A DNA stretch of 31,020 nt from an uncultured Acetatifactor sp. (GCA_910577185.1 CAJTLR010000023.1:17675-48694); one strand, 5' to 3'. Positions 9,235 to 18,258 are shown, numbered from the stretch's first letter. Notes: generated by a model from the sequence alone, not told the origin. Program-made: numbers and translations.

Positions 9235-10122
9235 ATGAAAAAGATGATTCCTTATTATCAGAAAAAGAAGATTTACGGTTTTCTGTTTATAACGCCCTGG
9301 CTGGTGGGATTTCTTCTATTTTTCGTAGTACCGTTTGTACAATCTTGTCTCTATGCGTTTCAGGATCTGTCGCCCGCGCCGGAAGGAATGACGGGTGAAT
9401 GGATCGGAACATATAATTTCTCTTATGCGCTGTTTCGGGATACGGAATTTCTGATCCAGTGTGCGGCTTCCCTGAAAGAGCTGGTGACCGTGCCATTGAT
9501 TCTGGTATACAGTATCTGCTTTGCCATGCTTCTGAAGAAGGAATATGTGGGGCGGACCACCATGCGTGCAATTGCTTTCCTGCCCGTTATCATCGGTTCG
9601 GGAGTGCTGATGGACATTCTGAAAACGGATGTGTTTTCCACCGGGGTTAAGGGCGCCGAGACCGCATATCTGTTCTCTGGAGGCGGACTTACCAGCTTGT
9701 TTACGGCGATGGGGCTGTCGCAGGACATTATCGGATTCATCAATAATGTCATAAGCAGGATTTTTGACCTGACATGGCGTTCCGGCGTACAGATATTGCT
9801 TTTCCTGGCGGGACTCCACAATATTCCTTCCTATGTTTATGAGGCTGCGGATATAGAAGGGGCAAACGCGCTGGAGCAGTTCTTTAAAATTACGCTGCCC
9901 ATGCTGACTCCCATGATTCTGCTGAATATTGTATACAGCGTCATTGACATATTCTCGGATTTCGGGAATTCCATCATCAAGATGATTTACAATATGGCGT
10001 TTACCAATATGCGTTTCGGGTATTCCAGTGCCTTGTCTATTTTGTATTTCCTTATGATAGGAGTGGTTTTGGTGATTGTATATCTGATTATGAAACGTTT
10101 TATTGTACAGGCGGAAGATTAA
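9235..10122 (+). CDS. ABC sugar transporter permease, MalF/LplB type (second pair)
   Basis: 295 residues starting 2 nt after the DUF5696-like stop, with AAGGAGAT upstream. About six membrane segments are visible. The EAA loop reads EAADIEGANALEQFFKITLP near residues 202-221. The periplasmic-side opening WLVGFLLFFVVPFVQSCLYA is typical of UgpA/LplB permeases. It differs clearly from the first-pair permease at 3003, so the operon holds two distinct transporters and not a recent duplication. Its partner begins at 10278 after a 155-nt gap containing a hairpin. Confidence 0.9.
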   Translation: MKKMIPYYQKKKIYGFLFITPWLVGFLLFFVVPFVQSCLYAFQDLSPAPEGMTGEWIGTYNFSYALFRDTEFLIQCAASLKELVTVPLILVYSICFAMLLKKEYVGRTTMRAIAFLPVIIGSGVLMDILKTDVFSTGVKGAETAYLFSGGGLTSLFTAMGLSQDIIGFINNVISRIFDLTWRSGVQILLFLAGLHNIPSYVYEAADIEGANALEQFFKITLPMLTPMILLNIVYSVIDIFSDFGNSIIKMIYNMAFTNMRFGYSSALSILYFLMIGVVLVIVYLIMKRFIVQAED

Positions 10123-10177
10123 ATTGAGTGAATGCTTATAGATACGGGCATGGAGGTGTTAGGCTGATTTTTTAATC

Positions 10178-10208
10178 GGGAGTTTGTGCCGAAGCGTCCC
10201 AAACTCCC
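10178..10208 (+). other. Intercistronic hairpin between the second permease pair
   Basis: GGGAGTTTG (10178-10186) pairs perfectly with CAAACTCCC (10200-10208). There is no T-run after it, so a classical terminator is unlikely. A second small hairpin, CCGCA-G-TGCGG (10212-10222), follows. The 155-nt gap is unusual between paired permeases. mRNA processing or stability control is possible. Confidence 0.6.
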
Positions 10209-10277
10209 TGACCGCAGTGCGGAATTGGGGATTTTGCCCGCGTTCCTCAGAAAAAACGTTTCGGAATGGAGGAAAAT

Positions 10278-11249
10278 ATGAATAAAATGCAGCATGTAAA
10301 AGAAAGCTTCCTATACCGCTTAAAAAAAAGGAAGTGGCTTGGAGCCATTGCGCGGTACGTCATTCTGATACTATTGGCGTATCAGCTGCTTTATCCTGTT
10401 CTCTACATGATAAGCGCTTCCGTCAAGGCACCCATTGACTCATATGATCCCGGCATCATATGGATACCGAAGCATTTTTCCGCAACGGGCTTTACAGATG
10501 CGTTCAAGACCATGAAATACCTGGATGCGCTGCTCAGGAGCCTTGGAATTGGGCTGGGCTGTGCGCTGTTGGACGTGGCTTCCTGCGCATTGGCGGGATA
10601 TGGGTTTGCAAGATACAAATTCCCGCTGAAGAATGTATTCTTTGTCTGTGTGATTCTGACCCTGATTGTGCCCACCCAGACGATTATCCTGCCTTATTAC
10701 ATGAATATGAGATATTTTGACCCATTGGGAATTATGACATTGTTTTCCAAAATTACGGGAAGTCAGACGGTGATCAACCTGATCGGAAATAACCTGGCAT
10801 TTTTTATTCCCTCCGCCCTGGGCTCCGGAATTCGTTCCGGCCTGTATATCTACATATTCAGGCAGTTTTTTGAGGGAATGTCTGCCGCGCTGGAGGAGTC
10901 TGCCTATGTGGACGGCAGTGGTCCTTTGAGAACCTTTACTCACATTATGCTGCCCAATGCCAAGAACGCGATTATAACGGTTTTCCTGTTTTCATTTGTC
11001 TGGCATTTCAATGATTATTACTTGTCCAAGCAGTTGCTGGGAACTTCCGAGAGGACGCTGATTGTGGCCCTGTCTTCTCTCAGGATGGATCTGGCTGCGG
11101 TGATAGGCGGGCAGACAGAATTCGACCCCATAAGGGTTCAGACCAGGATCCAGGCGGGATGTCTGCTGGTCATACTTCCGATGTTTCTGCTGTACATAGT
11201 GAGCCAGAGGAAGCTTGCTGACAGCATAGAACATATAGGCATCAAATAA
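10278..11249 (+). CDS. ABC sugar transporter permease, MalG/YtcP type (second pair)
   Basis: 323 residues. ATG 10278 is chosen over the in-frame ATG 10266 because TGGAGG (10267-10272) stands 5 nt before it, and overlaps the earlier ATG. The protein has about six membrane segments. An EAA-like loop reads ESAYVDGSGPLRTFTHIMLP near residues 211-230. The C-terminal part (SQRKLADSIEHIGIK) is the usual MalG-type ending. It should pair with the permease at 9235 and serve the lipoprotein encoded 18 nt downstream. Confidence 0.9.
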   Translation: MNKMQHVKESFLYRLKKRKWLGAIARYVILILLAYQLLYPVLYMISASVKAPIDSYDPGIIWIPKHFSATGFTDAFKTMKYLDALLRSLGIGLGCALLDVASCALAGYGFARYKFPLKNVFFVCVILTLIVPTQTIILPYYMNMRYFDPLGIMTLFSKITGSQTVINLIGNNLAFFIPSALGSGIRSGLYIYIFRQFFEGMSAALEESAYVDGSGPLRTFTHIMLPNAKNAIITVFLFSFVWHFNDYYLSKQLLGTSERTLIVALSSLRMDLAAVIGGQTEFDPIRVQTRIQAGCLLVILPMFLLYIVSQRKLADSIEHIGIK

Positions 11250-11267
11250 AGAAAAGGAGAGACTAAA

Positions 11268-12683
11268 ATGAAAAAGAAATTTTTGGCAACAGCAATGGCA
11301 CTTGTATGCACGCTGTCTCTTGCAGCCTGCGGAGAAAATCCCGGGGGCGGGGATAAGGATCCCGGAAGCAGCAATTCCGGAAGCAGCAATCCCGAAAGTT
11401 CCTCAGATAATGGAGGGGAAGCAACGCAGGAGGACAACAGTAACGGTGGAGAGGACGGCGATGTGCAGGGATCAGCCGGTACGCTGCCGGATACTCTGGA
11501 GAATGCAGATCTTGTCATCGTGTGGGATATGACGGAAGAAGCATGGAACAAGGAAGTGGAGGACAGAAAAGCGGAGGGAAAGGAAGCCTTTAACCTGGTA
11601 TGGTCCACAAAGCAGGCTTTTGAGGAAAAATATGGCGGAACCGTAGAGGTAATCGGCGTTGGCTGGGGTGAGCAGCAGTCGACGGTAATCGGCAAGGTTA
11701 ATGCCGGCGAGGTGTGCGACCTGGCACAGGCGCATGACCAGAATTATCCTACCTATGGCGCGAAGAAAGTGATGCAGGACATTTCTCAGTATATCGATAT
11801 AAACGATGATTTCTGGTATGACAGCATCACGCAGGCTTTCACCTTCGGAGGAGTGCCATATGCAGTGGGCGCAAGCGCTTCTCCTGTCGTTATCAGCTAC
11901 AATAAGACATTGTTTGACCAGATGGGTATCAAGACTCCCATGGAATATTTTAATGAGGGCAACTGGACCTGGGATACCTTCCGTGAGGTGGGCCTTCAGA
12001 TGACAGGAGATACAGACGGAGACGGTAATAACGATATCTATGGTTTTGGCTGGTGGGATGGCATCTATACACAGATATTGGCTACCAATGGTATTCCGAG
12101 CATCAACTATGCCTCAGACGATGGGGTTTCCAGCAATTATACCACCTCCCAGGCGACAGAAGCCTTCACCTTCCTGCAGAATGCTTATACCACGGATAAA
12201 TTCGTGATGATTCCTGACGGAGATAAATTTGTCAGTGATTTTAAGAGCGGCAAGCTGGCTATGACCTGTGAGTATGGTTTTGCGGCGCTTACTGTATATG
12301 AGTGTGATTATGAGATTGCATGGGCTCCCATGCCCACAGGTCCTTCCGGACAGACCTACGACTGCGGAGGCGCTCTTACAGGATTTTCTATTCCTGTGAC
12401 AAGCAAGAACCCGGAAGGTGCGGCTGCCTTTATCAGGATGGCATATGAACTGCAGCATGAGTATGAAAATAAGGATCAGGTTGAAAAGTACGGACAGGAT
12501 CAGGTTGACCTGATGAATACGCTGAAAGCTCATATTAAGTTTTCTCCTATCGGGATTGAGAAATACTGGGATGCAAACTGGACGATCCATTCCGGTCTGG
12601 TTGAAGGCACGCCGGTAAGCACTTTCGCAACCAATGCGGACGAGCAGATTAAAGAAGGCGCGACCATTACGCTTGGAAATTAA
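11268..12683 (+). CDS. Sugar-binding lipoprotein of an ABC importer
   Basis: 471 residues, with AAGGAGAG before ATG 11268. The signal peptide ends in a lipobox (SLAACGE), so cysteine about 21 would be lipidated and hold the protein at the cell surface. A low-complexity Gly/Ser/Glu linker (about 23-75) leads into a family-1 solute-binding fold with DLVIVWDMTEEAW near the start. A later loop, DTDGDGNNDIYG, is rich in Asp/Asn and resembles a calcium-binding loop. It follows the second permease pair and is probably its ligand receptor. The substrate is inferred to be a fructose-containing sugar from the neighbours. Confidence 0.9.
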   Translation: MKKKFLATAMALVCTLSLAACGENPGGGDKDPGSSNSGSSNPESSSDNGGEATQEDNSNGGEDGDVQGSAGTLPDTLENADLVIVWDMTEEAWNKEVEDRKAEGKEAFNLVWSTKQAFEEKYGGTVEVIGVGWGEQQSTVIGKVNAGEVCDLAQAHDQNYPTYGAKKVMQDISQYIDINDDFWYDSITQAFTFGGVPYAVGASASPVVISYNKTLFDQMGIKTPMEYFNEGNWTWDTFREVGLQMTGDTDGDGNNDIYGFGWWDGIYTQILATNGIPSINYASDDGVSSNYTTSQATEAFTFLQNAYTTDKFVMIPDGDKFVSDFKSGKLAMTCEYGFAALTVYECDYEIAWAPMPTGPSGQTYDCGGALTGFSIPVTSKNPEGAAAFIRMAYELQHEYENKDQVEKYGQDQVDLMNTLKAHIKFSPIGIEKYWDANWTIHSGLVEGTPVSTFATNADEQIKEGATITLGN

Positions 12684-12702
12684 GCTCCGGTTGCGGAATG
12701 AT

Positions 12703-12754
12703 ACTCACGAGCGAAAATCTACAGGGATATCCATGGCGTTTTTCGTTCGTGAGT
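12703..12754 (+). other. Long intercistronic hairpin after the binding-lipoprotein gene
   Basis: ACTCACGAGCGAAAA (12703-12717) pairs with TTTTCGTTCGTGAGT (12740-12754): 15 bp with one G-U pair. The loop itself contains the palindrome GGATATCC (12725-12732). No T-run follows. Such a structure after a binding-protein gene commonly protects the 3' end or lowers expression of what follows, here a secreted GH32-like enzyme. That role is inferred. Confidence 0.65.
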
Positions 12755-12807
12755 CAGGTTATTTGGCAGGGTTTTGTGACCACGAGTATAAACTGGGAGA
12801 TAGCGAG

Positions 12808-14439
12808 ATGAAAAAGAGAGTGTTTTTCTTATTATCGGCGATCTGTTTTGCGGCAGTTACAGCCTGTGCAGGGAAGGAGCCGTCTCCTGAAACGAAGGAA
12901 CCGGATACCGTGTGGGATTCAGGGAAAAACAGCCATGAGACACCGGTACCGGACGCAGCGGATGAGCCGGCATCAGAACCGGCAGATGAAAGTGAGGCAG
13001 AGACTGTGGAGCAATATGAAAGTGTCCCTTACCGCATTTATCCTGTTTCCGAGAACGCGTGGGTTGGCGATGTGATGCCGATGGCGGACGAGAATGGGCT
13101 TCAATTGTATTATTTATATGACACTGATCATAACGGAGCCGGATACCATCCGATTTATAAGTTTTCCACCACAAACTTGTATGAATATAGCGATGACGGG
13201 CTGGCGATTCCCTTTGGCGATTCCATGGATGATCCGGATCTGGCGATCGGGACGGGCAGCGTTCTGAAAGACCGGGATGGCAGGTACCACTGCTTCTACA
13301 CAGGTCATAACGATACTTTCCCGGAGGCGGGAAAGGACAAGGAATGTGTGATGCATGCCGTCAGCGAGGATAATGTAAACTGGACAAAAATTCCGGAGGA
13401 TACCTTTTACGCGGCAGAGAATTATTCCGGCGATGATTTCAGGGATCCCTTTGTGTTCTGGAATGAGGAGGAGCAGTGTTACTGGATGTTGATTGCTGCC
13501 CGTGAGGACAGTCTGGGCGGCGTAGTGGCAAGGTATACTTCAACGGATCTGTCGGCGTGGACATTGTGTGATCCCTTATATGCGCCTGAAACCTTGTATA
13601 TGTTGGAGTGTCCGGACTTGTTTAGGATGGGGGATTATTATTACTTGTTCTACAGCTGGGAAAGGGTGACATTCTATGCCATGAGCAATTCTATTTACGG
13701 GCCGTTTGTGGCACCGCCTGACAATGTACTGGACGGAACGGGCTTTTGCTTTTACGCGGCGAAAACCGCTGAGTTTGAAGGGCATCGATATCTGTGCGGC
13801 TGGATCGGCCGTAAGCCGGAACCAAAGGATACGGGTTACTATGACTGGGCGGGCAGCCTTCTGATCCATGAGCTTGTACAGAAGGAGGACGGTACGCTGG
13901 GCGTCAGGGAACCCTCCGGCTTGCAGGATTATTTTGTGACAGAAAAAACGCCTGTCGTAAAGAAGACATTGGGAGAGGTACAGGAGAAGGATGGCGCTTA
14001 TCTGCTGTCCGCCGCGGCGGACGAAGTGGCTCTGGCTGATTTTGGGATGCGCGTGCCTTCCATGCTGCTGGAATGCACGGTCTCTCTGGGGGAGGAGGGA
14101 TATGCGGGGTTCGCTTTCGGCATGGGCGATGAGTATGGAACTTACACCGGATTGGTACTGGATGCGAAAAATAATTCTGTTCACTTTGAAGGCTGTGTCC
14201 TTTCAAGGATTGCCTATGTGGAACCGATGATCGAGACCAGTTTCAACTTTGAGCCGGATAAGGAATACCATGTGAAGCTGGTGATGGAGAATGAGATCGT
14301 TATCCTTTACATTGATGACACCAAGGCCCTGAGCAATAGGATTTATAAGTCAGTGGACGGAGCCCATTGGGGGATTTTTTCAAGTAACACGGAAGCAGTG
14401 TTCCGTGATATTTCAATCAGAATTCCGTCTGCCAGATAA
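12808..14439 (+). CDS. Secreted GH32-like fructan hydrolase lipoprotein
   Basis: Predicted surface beta-fructosidase. ATG 12808 is chosen because GGGAGATAG precedes it and it gives a proper lipoprotein signal (lipobox VTAC, cysteine about 21). The open frame extends 58 codons upstream into the previous gene and a hairpin. The product has 543 residues. The five-bladed propeller shows the three acidic positions of GH32: Asp88 in GDVMPM, Asp213 in FRDPFVF and Glu267 in ECPDLF. The first motif departs from the classical NDPNG form, as in a GH32 subgroup with GDxMPF. The last 160 residues form a beta-sandwich-like module with LVLDAKNNSVHFEG. It would cleave fructose-containing glycans outside the cell for the importers upstream. 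Linkage type (inulin, levan or sucrose) cannot be told. Confidence 0.8.
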   Translation: MKKRVFFLLSAICFAAVTACAGKEPSPETKEPDTVWDSGKNSHETPVPDAADEPASEPADESEAETVEQYESVPYRIYPVSENAWVGDVMPMADENGLQLYYLYDTDHNGAGYHPIYKFSTTNLYEYSDDGLAIPFGDSMDDPDLAIGTGSVLKDRDGRYHCFYTGHNDTFPEAGKDKECVMHAVSEDNVNWTKIPEDTFYAAENYSGDDFRDPFVFWNEEEQCYWMLIAAREDSLGGVVARYTSTDLSAWTLCDPLYAPETLYMLECPDLFRMGDYYYLFYSWERVTFYAMSNSIYGPFVAPPDNVLDGTGFCFYAAKTAEFEGHRYLCGWIGRKPEPKDTGYYDWAGSLLIHELVQKEDGTLGVREPSGLQDYFVTEKTPVVKKTLGEVQEKDGAYLLSAAADEVALADFGMRVPSMLLECTVSLGEEGYAGFAFGMGDEYGTYTGLVLDAKNNSVHFEGCVLSRIAYVEPMIETSFNFEPDKEYHVKLVMENEIVILYIDDTKALSNRIYKSVDGAHWGIFSSNTEAVFRDISIRIPSAR

Positions 14440-14453
14440 GGCAGACGGTTTTT
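14425..14453 (+). terminator. Intrinsic terminator ending the transporter/GH32-like operon
   Basis: CCGTCTGCC (14425-14433) and GGCAGACGG (14440-14448) form a perfect 9-bp stem followed by five T. The stop codon of the GH32-like gene (14437-14439) lies in the loop. It separates this operon from the convergent LacI gene. Confidence 0.85.
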
Positions 14454-14506
14454 CGGAAAGGATTCGGACAGGAAAATTCCACCGTGAATGGCAGCGGAGC
14501 AGGGAA

Positions 14507-15541
14507 TCAGGGGCAGGGGGCAGATTCACGGAAGCAGACTTCTGCGTTGATGTAAGTGGTTCCGCAGATGTACTCCGGATTTTGTATTTTCTGGAGCAGA
14601 ATCTGCGCCGCGCAGATTCCCAGCTCTTTGCAGGGAATGCGGACAGTGGTCAGGCTGTTTTTGAAAGCATTAATAGAAGGGATCCCGTCAAAACCGCATA
14701 CAAAGACATCCCTGGGAATCTGGATTCCCAATTCTTCCAGAGCCAGCATGAGGATATGCGCCAGCACATCATTGGCACAAAAAAAGAGCTGGGGCAGTTT
14801 GGCCATTTTCCTAAGCTGTGCCGTCATCCATCCGGGCTGGCAGTATAAATGATCGTCGGCAATGATATTGTAGGGCCGGGTTTCCGCCTCGCATTCGGAT
14901 GCCGCCACAATAAACGACTCATAGCGTTCCCGGAAACTGATACAGTGGTCACGATCCCCTACAAAGCCCATGGAAGTAAGATGGTGTCTTCTGCAAAGGG
15001 ATGTGAGCATATGCAGTGTGCTGGCACGGTTTTCCATCAGCAGCAGGGCACAGTTCAGGTTCATGGAATAGAAACCAACTCCTGCATCAATAAACAGGAC
15101 AGGAATTCCTAGGGAACAGATCAGCCTGCTGTAGTCAGGATGAAACATCTCCACGCATACGATTGCCGCTGTCTGGCTTTTATTCAGGTTAGGCGGGAGT
15201 GTCAGCGAAGCGACATCCTCCATTGTGATGGTATGCAGGGTAAGGGAATAGCCTTTGCTGCGGATTTCCTGATCCAACTGCATGATAATCCATGAACCGC
15301 TATGGAAAGCGTCAGGAACCATGTGTACTACAAACGCAAAGCTTTTGGATTGCGGGACGGATTCTTTTGCATTGGAGATAGCCGTGTTATTGGATTTATA
15401 ATTCATTTCCTGAGCCTTTTTCAAAACCAGGTCTCTGGTTTCTTCGGAGACATTGGGGGAATGATTCAATACTTTTGACACTGTAATGCGGGACAGGTTC
15501 AACTCGTCCGCAATATCCTGGATGGTAACCTTTGTTTTCAT
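14507..15541 (-). CDS. LacI-family transcriptional regulator
   Basis: Likely controls the fructan/sucrose genes. The start at 15541 is chosen because AAGGAG stands 5 nt upstream on this strand and the protein then opens with the typical MKTKVTIQDIADELNLSR. An upstream in-frame start (15604) adds residues foreign to the family. The product has 344 residues: an N-terminal helix-turn-helix plus hinge (about 4-55, with VSKVLNHSPNVSEETR) and a periplasmic-binding-protein-like sensor domain (about 65-335, ending PCKELGICAAQILLQKIQNP). It is divergent from the cytoplasmic GH32 gene, sharing an 86-nt region, and convergent with the GH32-like lipoprotein gene. The effector, probably a fructose-containing sugar or its phosphate, is inferred. 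Confidence 0.9.
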   Translation of the reverse strand: MKTKVTIQDIADELNLSRITVSKVLNHSPNVSEETRDLVLKKAQEMNYKSNNTAISNAKESVPQSKSFAFVVHMVPDAFHSGSWIIMQLDQEIRSKGYSLTLHTITMEDVASLTLPPNLNKSQTAAIVCVEMFHPDYSRLICSLGIPVLFIDAGVGFYSMNLNCALLLMENRASTLHMLTSLCRRHHLTSMGFVGDRDHCISFRERYESFIVAASECEAETRPYNIIADDHLYCQPGWMTAQLRKMAKLPQLFFCANDVLAHILMLALEELGIQIPRDVFVCGFDGIPSINAFKNSLTTVRIPCKELGICAAQILLQKIQNPEYICGTTYINAEVCFRESAPCP

Positions 15542-15627
15542 AAAATCTCCTTCAGGGAATTGACTGATAGATAATATAGTATACGATTTAAAAAAAGAAA
15601 GCAAGTGATTTAGGAGGATTAATTATT
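15542..15627. promoter_or_regulatory. Divergent control region between the LacI-type gene and the GH32 gene
   Basis: For the rightward gene, TTGACT (15560-15565) and TACGAT (15582-15587) are separated by 16 bp, and TAGGAGG (15611-15617) is the ribosome site. For the leftward gene, TATACT can be read on the minus strand at 15578-15583. The central ATAGTATACGAT stretch is near-palindromic around GTATAC and is the most likely operator position. Assigned by eye with limited certainty. Confidence 0.4.
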
Positions 15628-17109
15628 ATGATAAGCCAGACTTTAAGGGAAGCAAGAAAGTATGAGGAGACTATGGAAGCAGACATTAATGGGAGACGTC
15701 CGGCATTTCATCTGTCGCCCAGAGTGGGATGGATGAATGATCCAAACGGCTTTTCCTATTATAAAGGAGCGTACCATTTGTTTTATCAGTATTATCCCTA
15801 TGATTCTGTCTGGGGTCCCATGCATTGGGGGCATGCGGTAAGCAGAGATCTCCTGCACTGGGATTATCTGCCGGCGGCGCTGGCACCGGATACTGCTTAT
15901 GATAAGGATGGGTGCTTTTCCGGAAGCGCATTGGAACTGCCGGATGGCAGGCAAATGCTGATGTATACGGGAGTGGTGAAAGAACCGCGGACAGAGGGAG
16001 GCTGTCGGGATATCCAGACCCAGTGCATAGCCGTAGGCGACGGCAGGGATTATGAAAAATATCAGCAAAATCCGGTCCTGGACGGAGGAGATCTGCCGGA
16101 GGGCGGAAGCAGGAATGATTTCAGGGATCCCAAAATATGGATGGAAGGGGATGGCACTTACCGCTGTGTGGTAGGAAATTGCACAGAGGATAAGGATGGC
16201 AGGATTCTGCTCTATAAAAGTGAGGATGGCATTCATTGGGATTTTCTGAGTATACTGGCTGAAAACAAAGGCCGGTTTGGAAGAATGTGGGAGTGCCCTG
16301 ATTTCTTTAAACTGGACGGCAAGTATGTGCTTCTTACCAGTCCCCAGGATATGATGCCGAAGGGATTTGAATATCATAATGGGAATGGCACTTTATGCCT
16401 GATTGGGGGGTATGATGAGAAAACGAATACTTTTATAGAGGAGCATGATCAGACGGTCGATTACGGGATCGACTTTTATGCGCCCCAGACGATTGCCGCT
16501 CCGGATGGCAGACGGATTATGATAGGCTGGATGCAGAACTGGGATACTTGTGCCATGAGAGATTCCAAACATGCATGGTTCGGCCAGATGAGTCTTCCAC
16601 GGGAATTGTCCATAGAAGGGGGACGTCTGTACCAGAGACCGGTGAGAGAACTGGAAAAGTTTCGGAGCCGGGAAGTGAGATATGATAATGTGATATTTGA
16701 AGGAATCACCAGACTGGATGGTATCAGTGGGAGGCAGATAGACATGGAACTGGTTCTTCATACAGTGCAGGGGAGTAAGGCCCTTCGGAAATTTGCGGTT
16801 CGTTTTGCCCAGGATGAGATATGCCATACGGCGGTCAGCTTCCGTCCCCACGAATCTCTGCTGAAGATTGACAGAAAGTTTTCCGGGTCAAGAAGAGCTT
16901 ATATTCATCAGAGAAGAAGTCTTGTACATGTAAAGGAAGGCGACCTGAGACTGAGGATTATTTTGGATCGGTTCAGCGCTGAGGTGTTTGTGAATGATGG
17001 GGAACAAGTTCTTACTTTAACTTTTTACACAGACTTGTCTGCCAATGGAATTTCATTTTTCGCGGACGGCGAGGCGGTTATGGATGTATTGAAATATGAC
17101 TTGGAATAA
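15628..17109 (+). CDS. sacA: Cytoplasmic GH32 beta-fructofuranosidase / sucrose-6-phosphate hydrolase
   Basis: 493 residues, the normal length for the family, with no signal peptide. All classical GH32 motifs are present: WMNDPNG with nucleophile Asp38, RDP with Asp167, and ECPDFF with acid/base Glu222. Other family marks are YHLFYQYYPYDSVWGPMHWGHAVS and GWMQNWD. A C-terminal beta-sandwich follows the propeller and contains the usual LRIILDRFSAEVFVNDGE pattern. It would release fructose from imported sucrose, sucrose phosphate or short fructans. No PTS gene lies nearby, so unphosphorylated substrate arriving by ABC import is more likely. The fructokinase gene begins within 50 nt. Confidence 0.93.
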   Translation: MISQTLREARKYEETMEADINGRRPAFHLSPRVGWMNDPNGFSYYKGAYHLFYQYYPYDSVWGPMHWGHAVSRDLLHWDYLPAALAPDTAYDKDGCFSGSALELPDGRQMLMYTGVVKEPRTEGGCRDIQTQCIAVGDGRDYEKYQQNPVLDGGDLPEGGSRNDFRDPKIWMEGDGTYRCVVGNCTEDKDGRILLYKSEDGIHWDFLSILAENKGRFGRMWECPDFFKLDGKYVLLTSPQDMMPKGFEYHNGNGTLCLIGGYDEKTNTFIEEHDQTVDYGIDFYAPQTIAAPDGRRIMIGWMQNWDTCAMRDSKHAWFGQMSLPRELSIEGGRLYQRPVRELEKFRSREVRYDNVIFEGITRLDGISGRQIDMELVLHTVQGSKALRKFAVRFAQDEICHTAVSFRPHESLLKIDRKFSGSRRAYIHQRRSLVHVKEGDLRLRIILDRFSAEVFVNDGEQVLTLTFYTDLSANGISFFADGEAVMDVLKYDLE

Positions 17110-17154
17110 GTATTGGAGGGATGTCCGCTGGAACGGTGCAGAAAGGTGGCAGCT

Positions 17155-18129
17155 ATGAAAGTATATGATGTAACCGCTATGGGTGAATTGTTGGTGGATT
17201 TTACGGAAAACGGAATGAGTGCCCAGGGAAATCCGCTGTTTGAGGCAAATCCCGGAGGGGCGCCCTGTAACGTACTTGCGATGTTGGCGAAGCTGGGACG
17301 TCAAACTGCATTTATAGGGAAAGTAGGAAGGGATTTCTTTGGGCAACAGTTAAAAATTGCCATTCAGGAGGCCGGAATTGATTCCGGCTATCTGCTGACG
17401 GATGAAGAAGTACATACTACGCTTGCCATGGTGCATAAGCTTCCGGATGGGGACAGAGATTTTTCTTTTTACCGTAATCCGGGAGCGGATATAATGCTCA
17501 TGGAAGACGAGATTCCGGAAAAACTGATTGCAAACTCAAAGATTTTTCATTTTGGGTCCTTATCCATGACGCATGAAGGGGTGAGAGCGGCTACCGTAAA
17601 AGCGGTGGGCCTGGCGAAGAAAAACGGAGTGCTTATATCCTTTGACCCGAATCTACGGCCGCCTCTCTGGAAATCCATGGAGGAGGCAAAGACGCAGGTT
17701 GCTTATGGAATATCTAATTGTGATATATTGAAAATATCTGATAATGAAATTCAGTGGTATACCGGGGAAAAGGATTTTGACAATGGAATCTGCCGTCTGA
17801 AAGAGCTGCATGATGTACCGCTGATTCTGTTGTCTATGGGAAGAGAGGGAAGCAGGGCTTATTATAAGGGTCTGAGAGCAGAAGCGGCTCCGTTTTTACA
17901 GAAGAATACGATTGAAACCACCGGAGCCGGAGATACCTTTGGTGCATGTTGCCTTAATTCTGTTCTGGAATATGGCCTTGATAATCTGGACGAGGAAAAA
18001 TTAATGCAGATGTTGGTATATGCAAATGCGGCAGCGTCCATTATTACAACAAAAAAAGGGGCGCTGCGTGTAATGCCTGCTAAAGGTGAAATTGAAGTTT
18101 TTTTGGAGTGTAACGGTAGTTGGAAATGA
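17155..18129 (+). CDS. scrK: Fructokinase, PfkB family
   Basis: Phosphorylates free fructose to fructose 6-phosphate for glycolysis. ATG 17155 is chosen because AGGTGG (17144-17149) precedes it and MKVYDVTAMGELLVDFTENG is the usual opening. A TTG at 17113 would add 14 residues. The 324-residue product has the substrate loop NPGGAPCNVLAMLAKLG, the second signature with FDPNLRPPLW (typical of fructokinases), and the ATP/anion-hole motif TTGAGDTFGA with catalytic Asp260. It closes the cytoplasmic arm of the locus and ends before a strong terminator. Confidence 0.93.
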   Translation: MKVYDVTAMGELLVDFTENGMSAQGNPLFEANPGGAPCNVLAMLAKLGRQTAFIGKVGRDFFGQQLKIAIQEAGIDSGYLLTDEEVHTTLAMVHKLPDGDRDFSFYRNPGADIMLMEDEIPEKLIANSKIFHFGSLSMTHEGVRAATVKAVGLAKKNGVLISFDPNLRPPLWKSMEEAKTQVAYGISNCDILKISDNEIQWYTGEKDFDNGICRLKELHDVPLILLSMGREGSRAYYKGLRAEAAPFLQKNTIETTGAGDTFGACCLNSVLEYGLDNLDEEKLMQMLVYANAAASIITTKKGALRVMPAKGEIEVFLECNGSWK

Positions 18130-18210
18130 CCTGGAGGGAATACCGTTTCCAAGGCTATAAACGACACAATGAGTAAAAGAGAATAAATGAAAACTGAATA
18201 CGAGGCAGAC

Positions 18211-18258
18211 GCGGTGTTCCTATTTTTCCGGCAGGGAAAATAGGAACACCGCTTTTTT
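18211..18258 (+). terminator. Strong intrinsic terminator after the fructokinase gene
   Basis: A 19-bp stem (18211-18229 with 18234-18252, one G-U pair) with a GGCA loop is followed by six T. It ends the carbohydrate locus. Confidence 0.93.

Noticed and set aside
17121..17168. 15-codon open frame with a good GGAGGG site just before the fructokinase start
   Set aside because: It could be a coupled leader peptide, but it is very short, has no regulatory codon pattern and the fructokinase has its own site.
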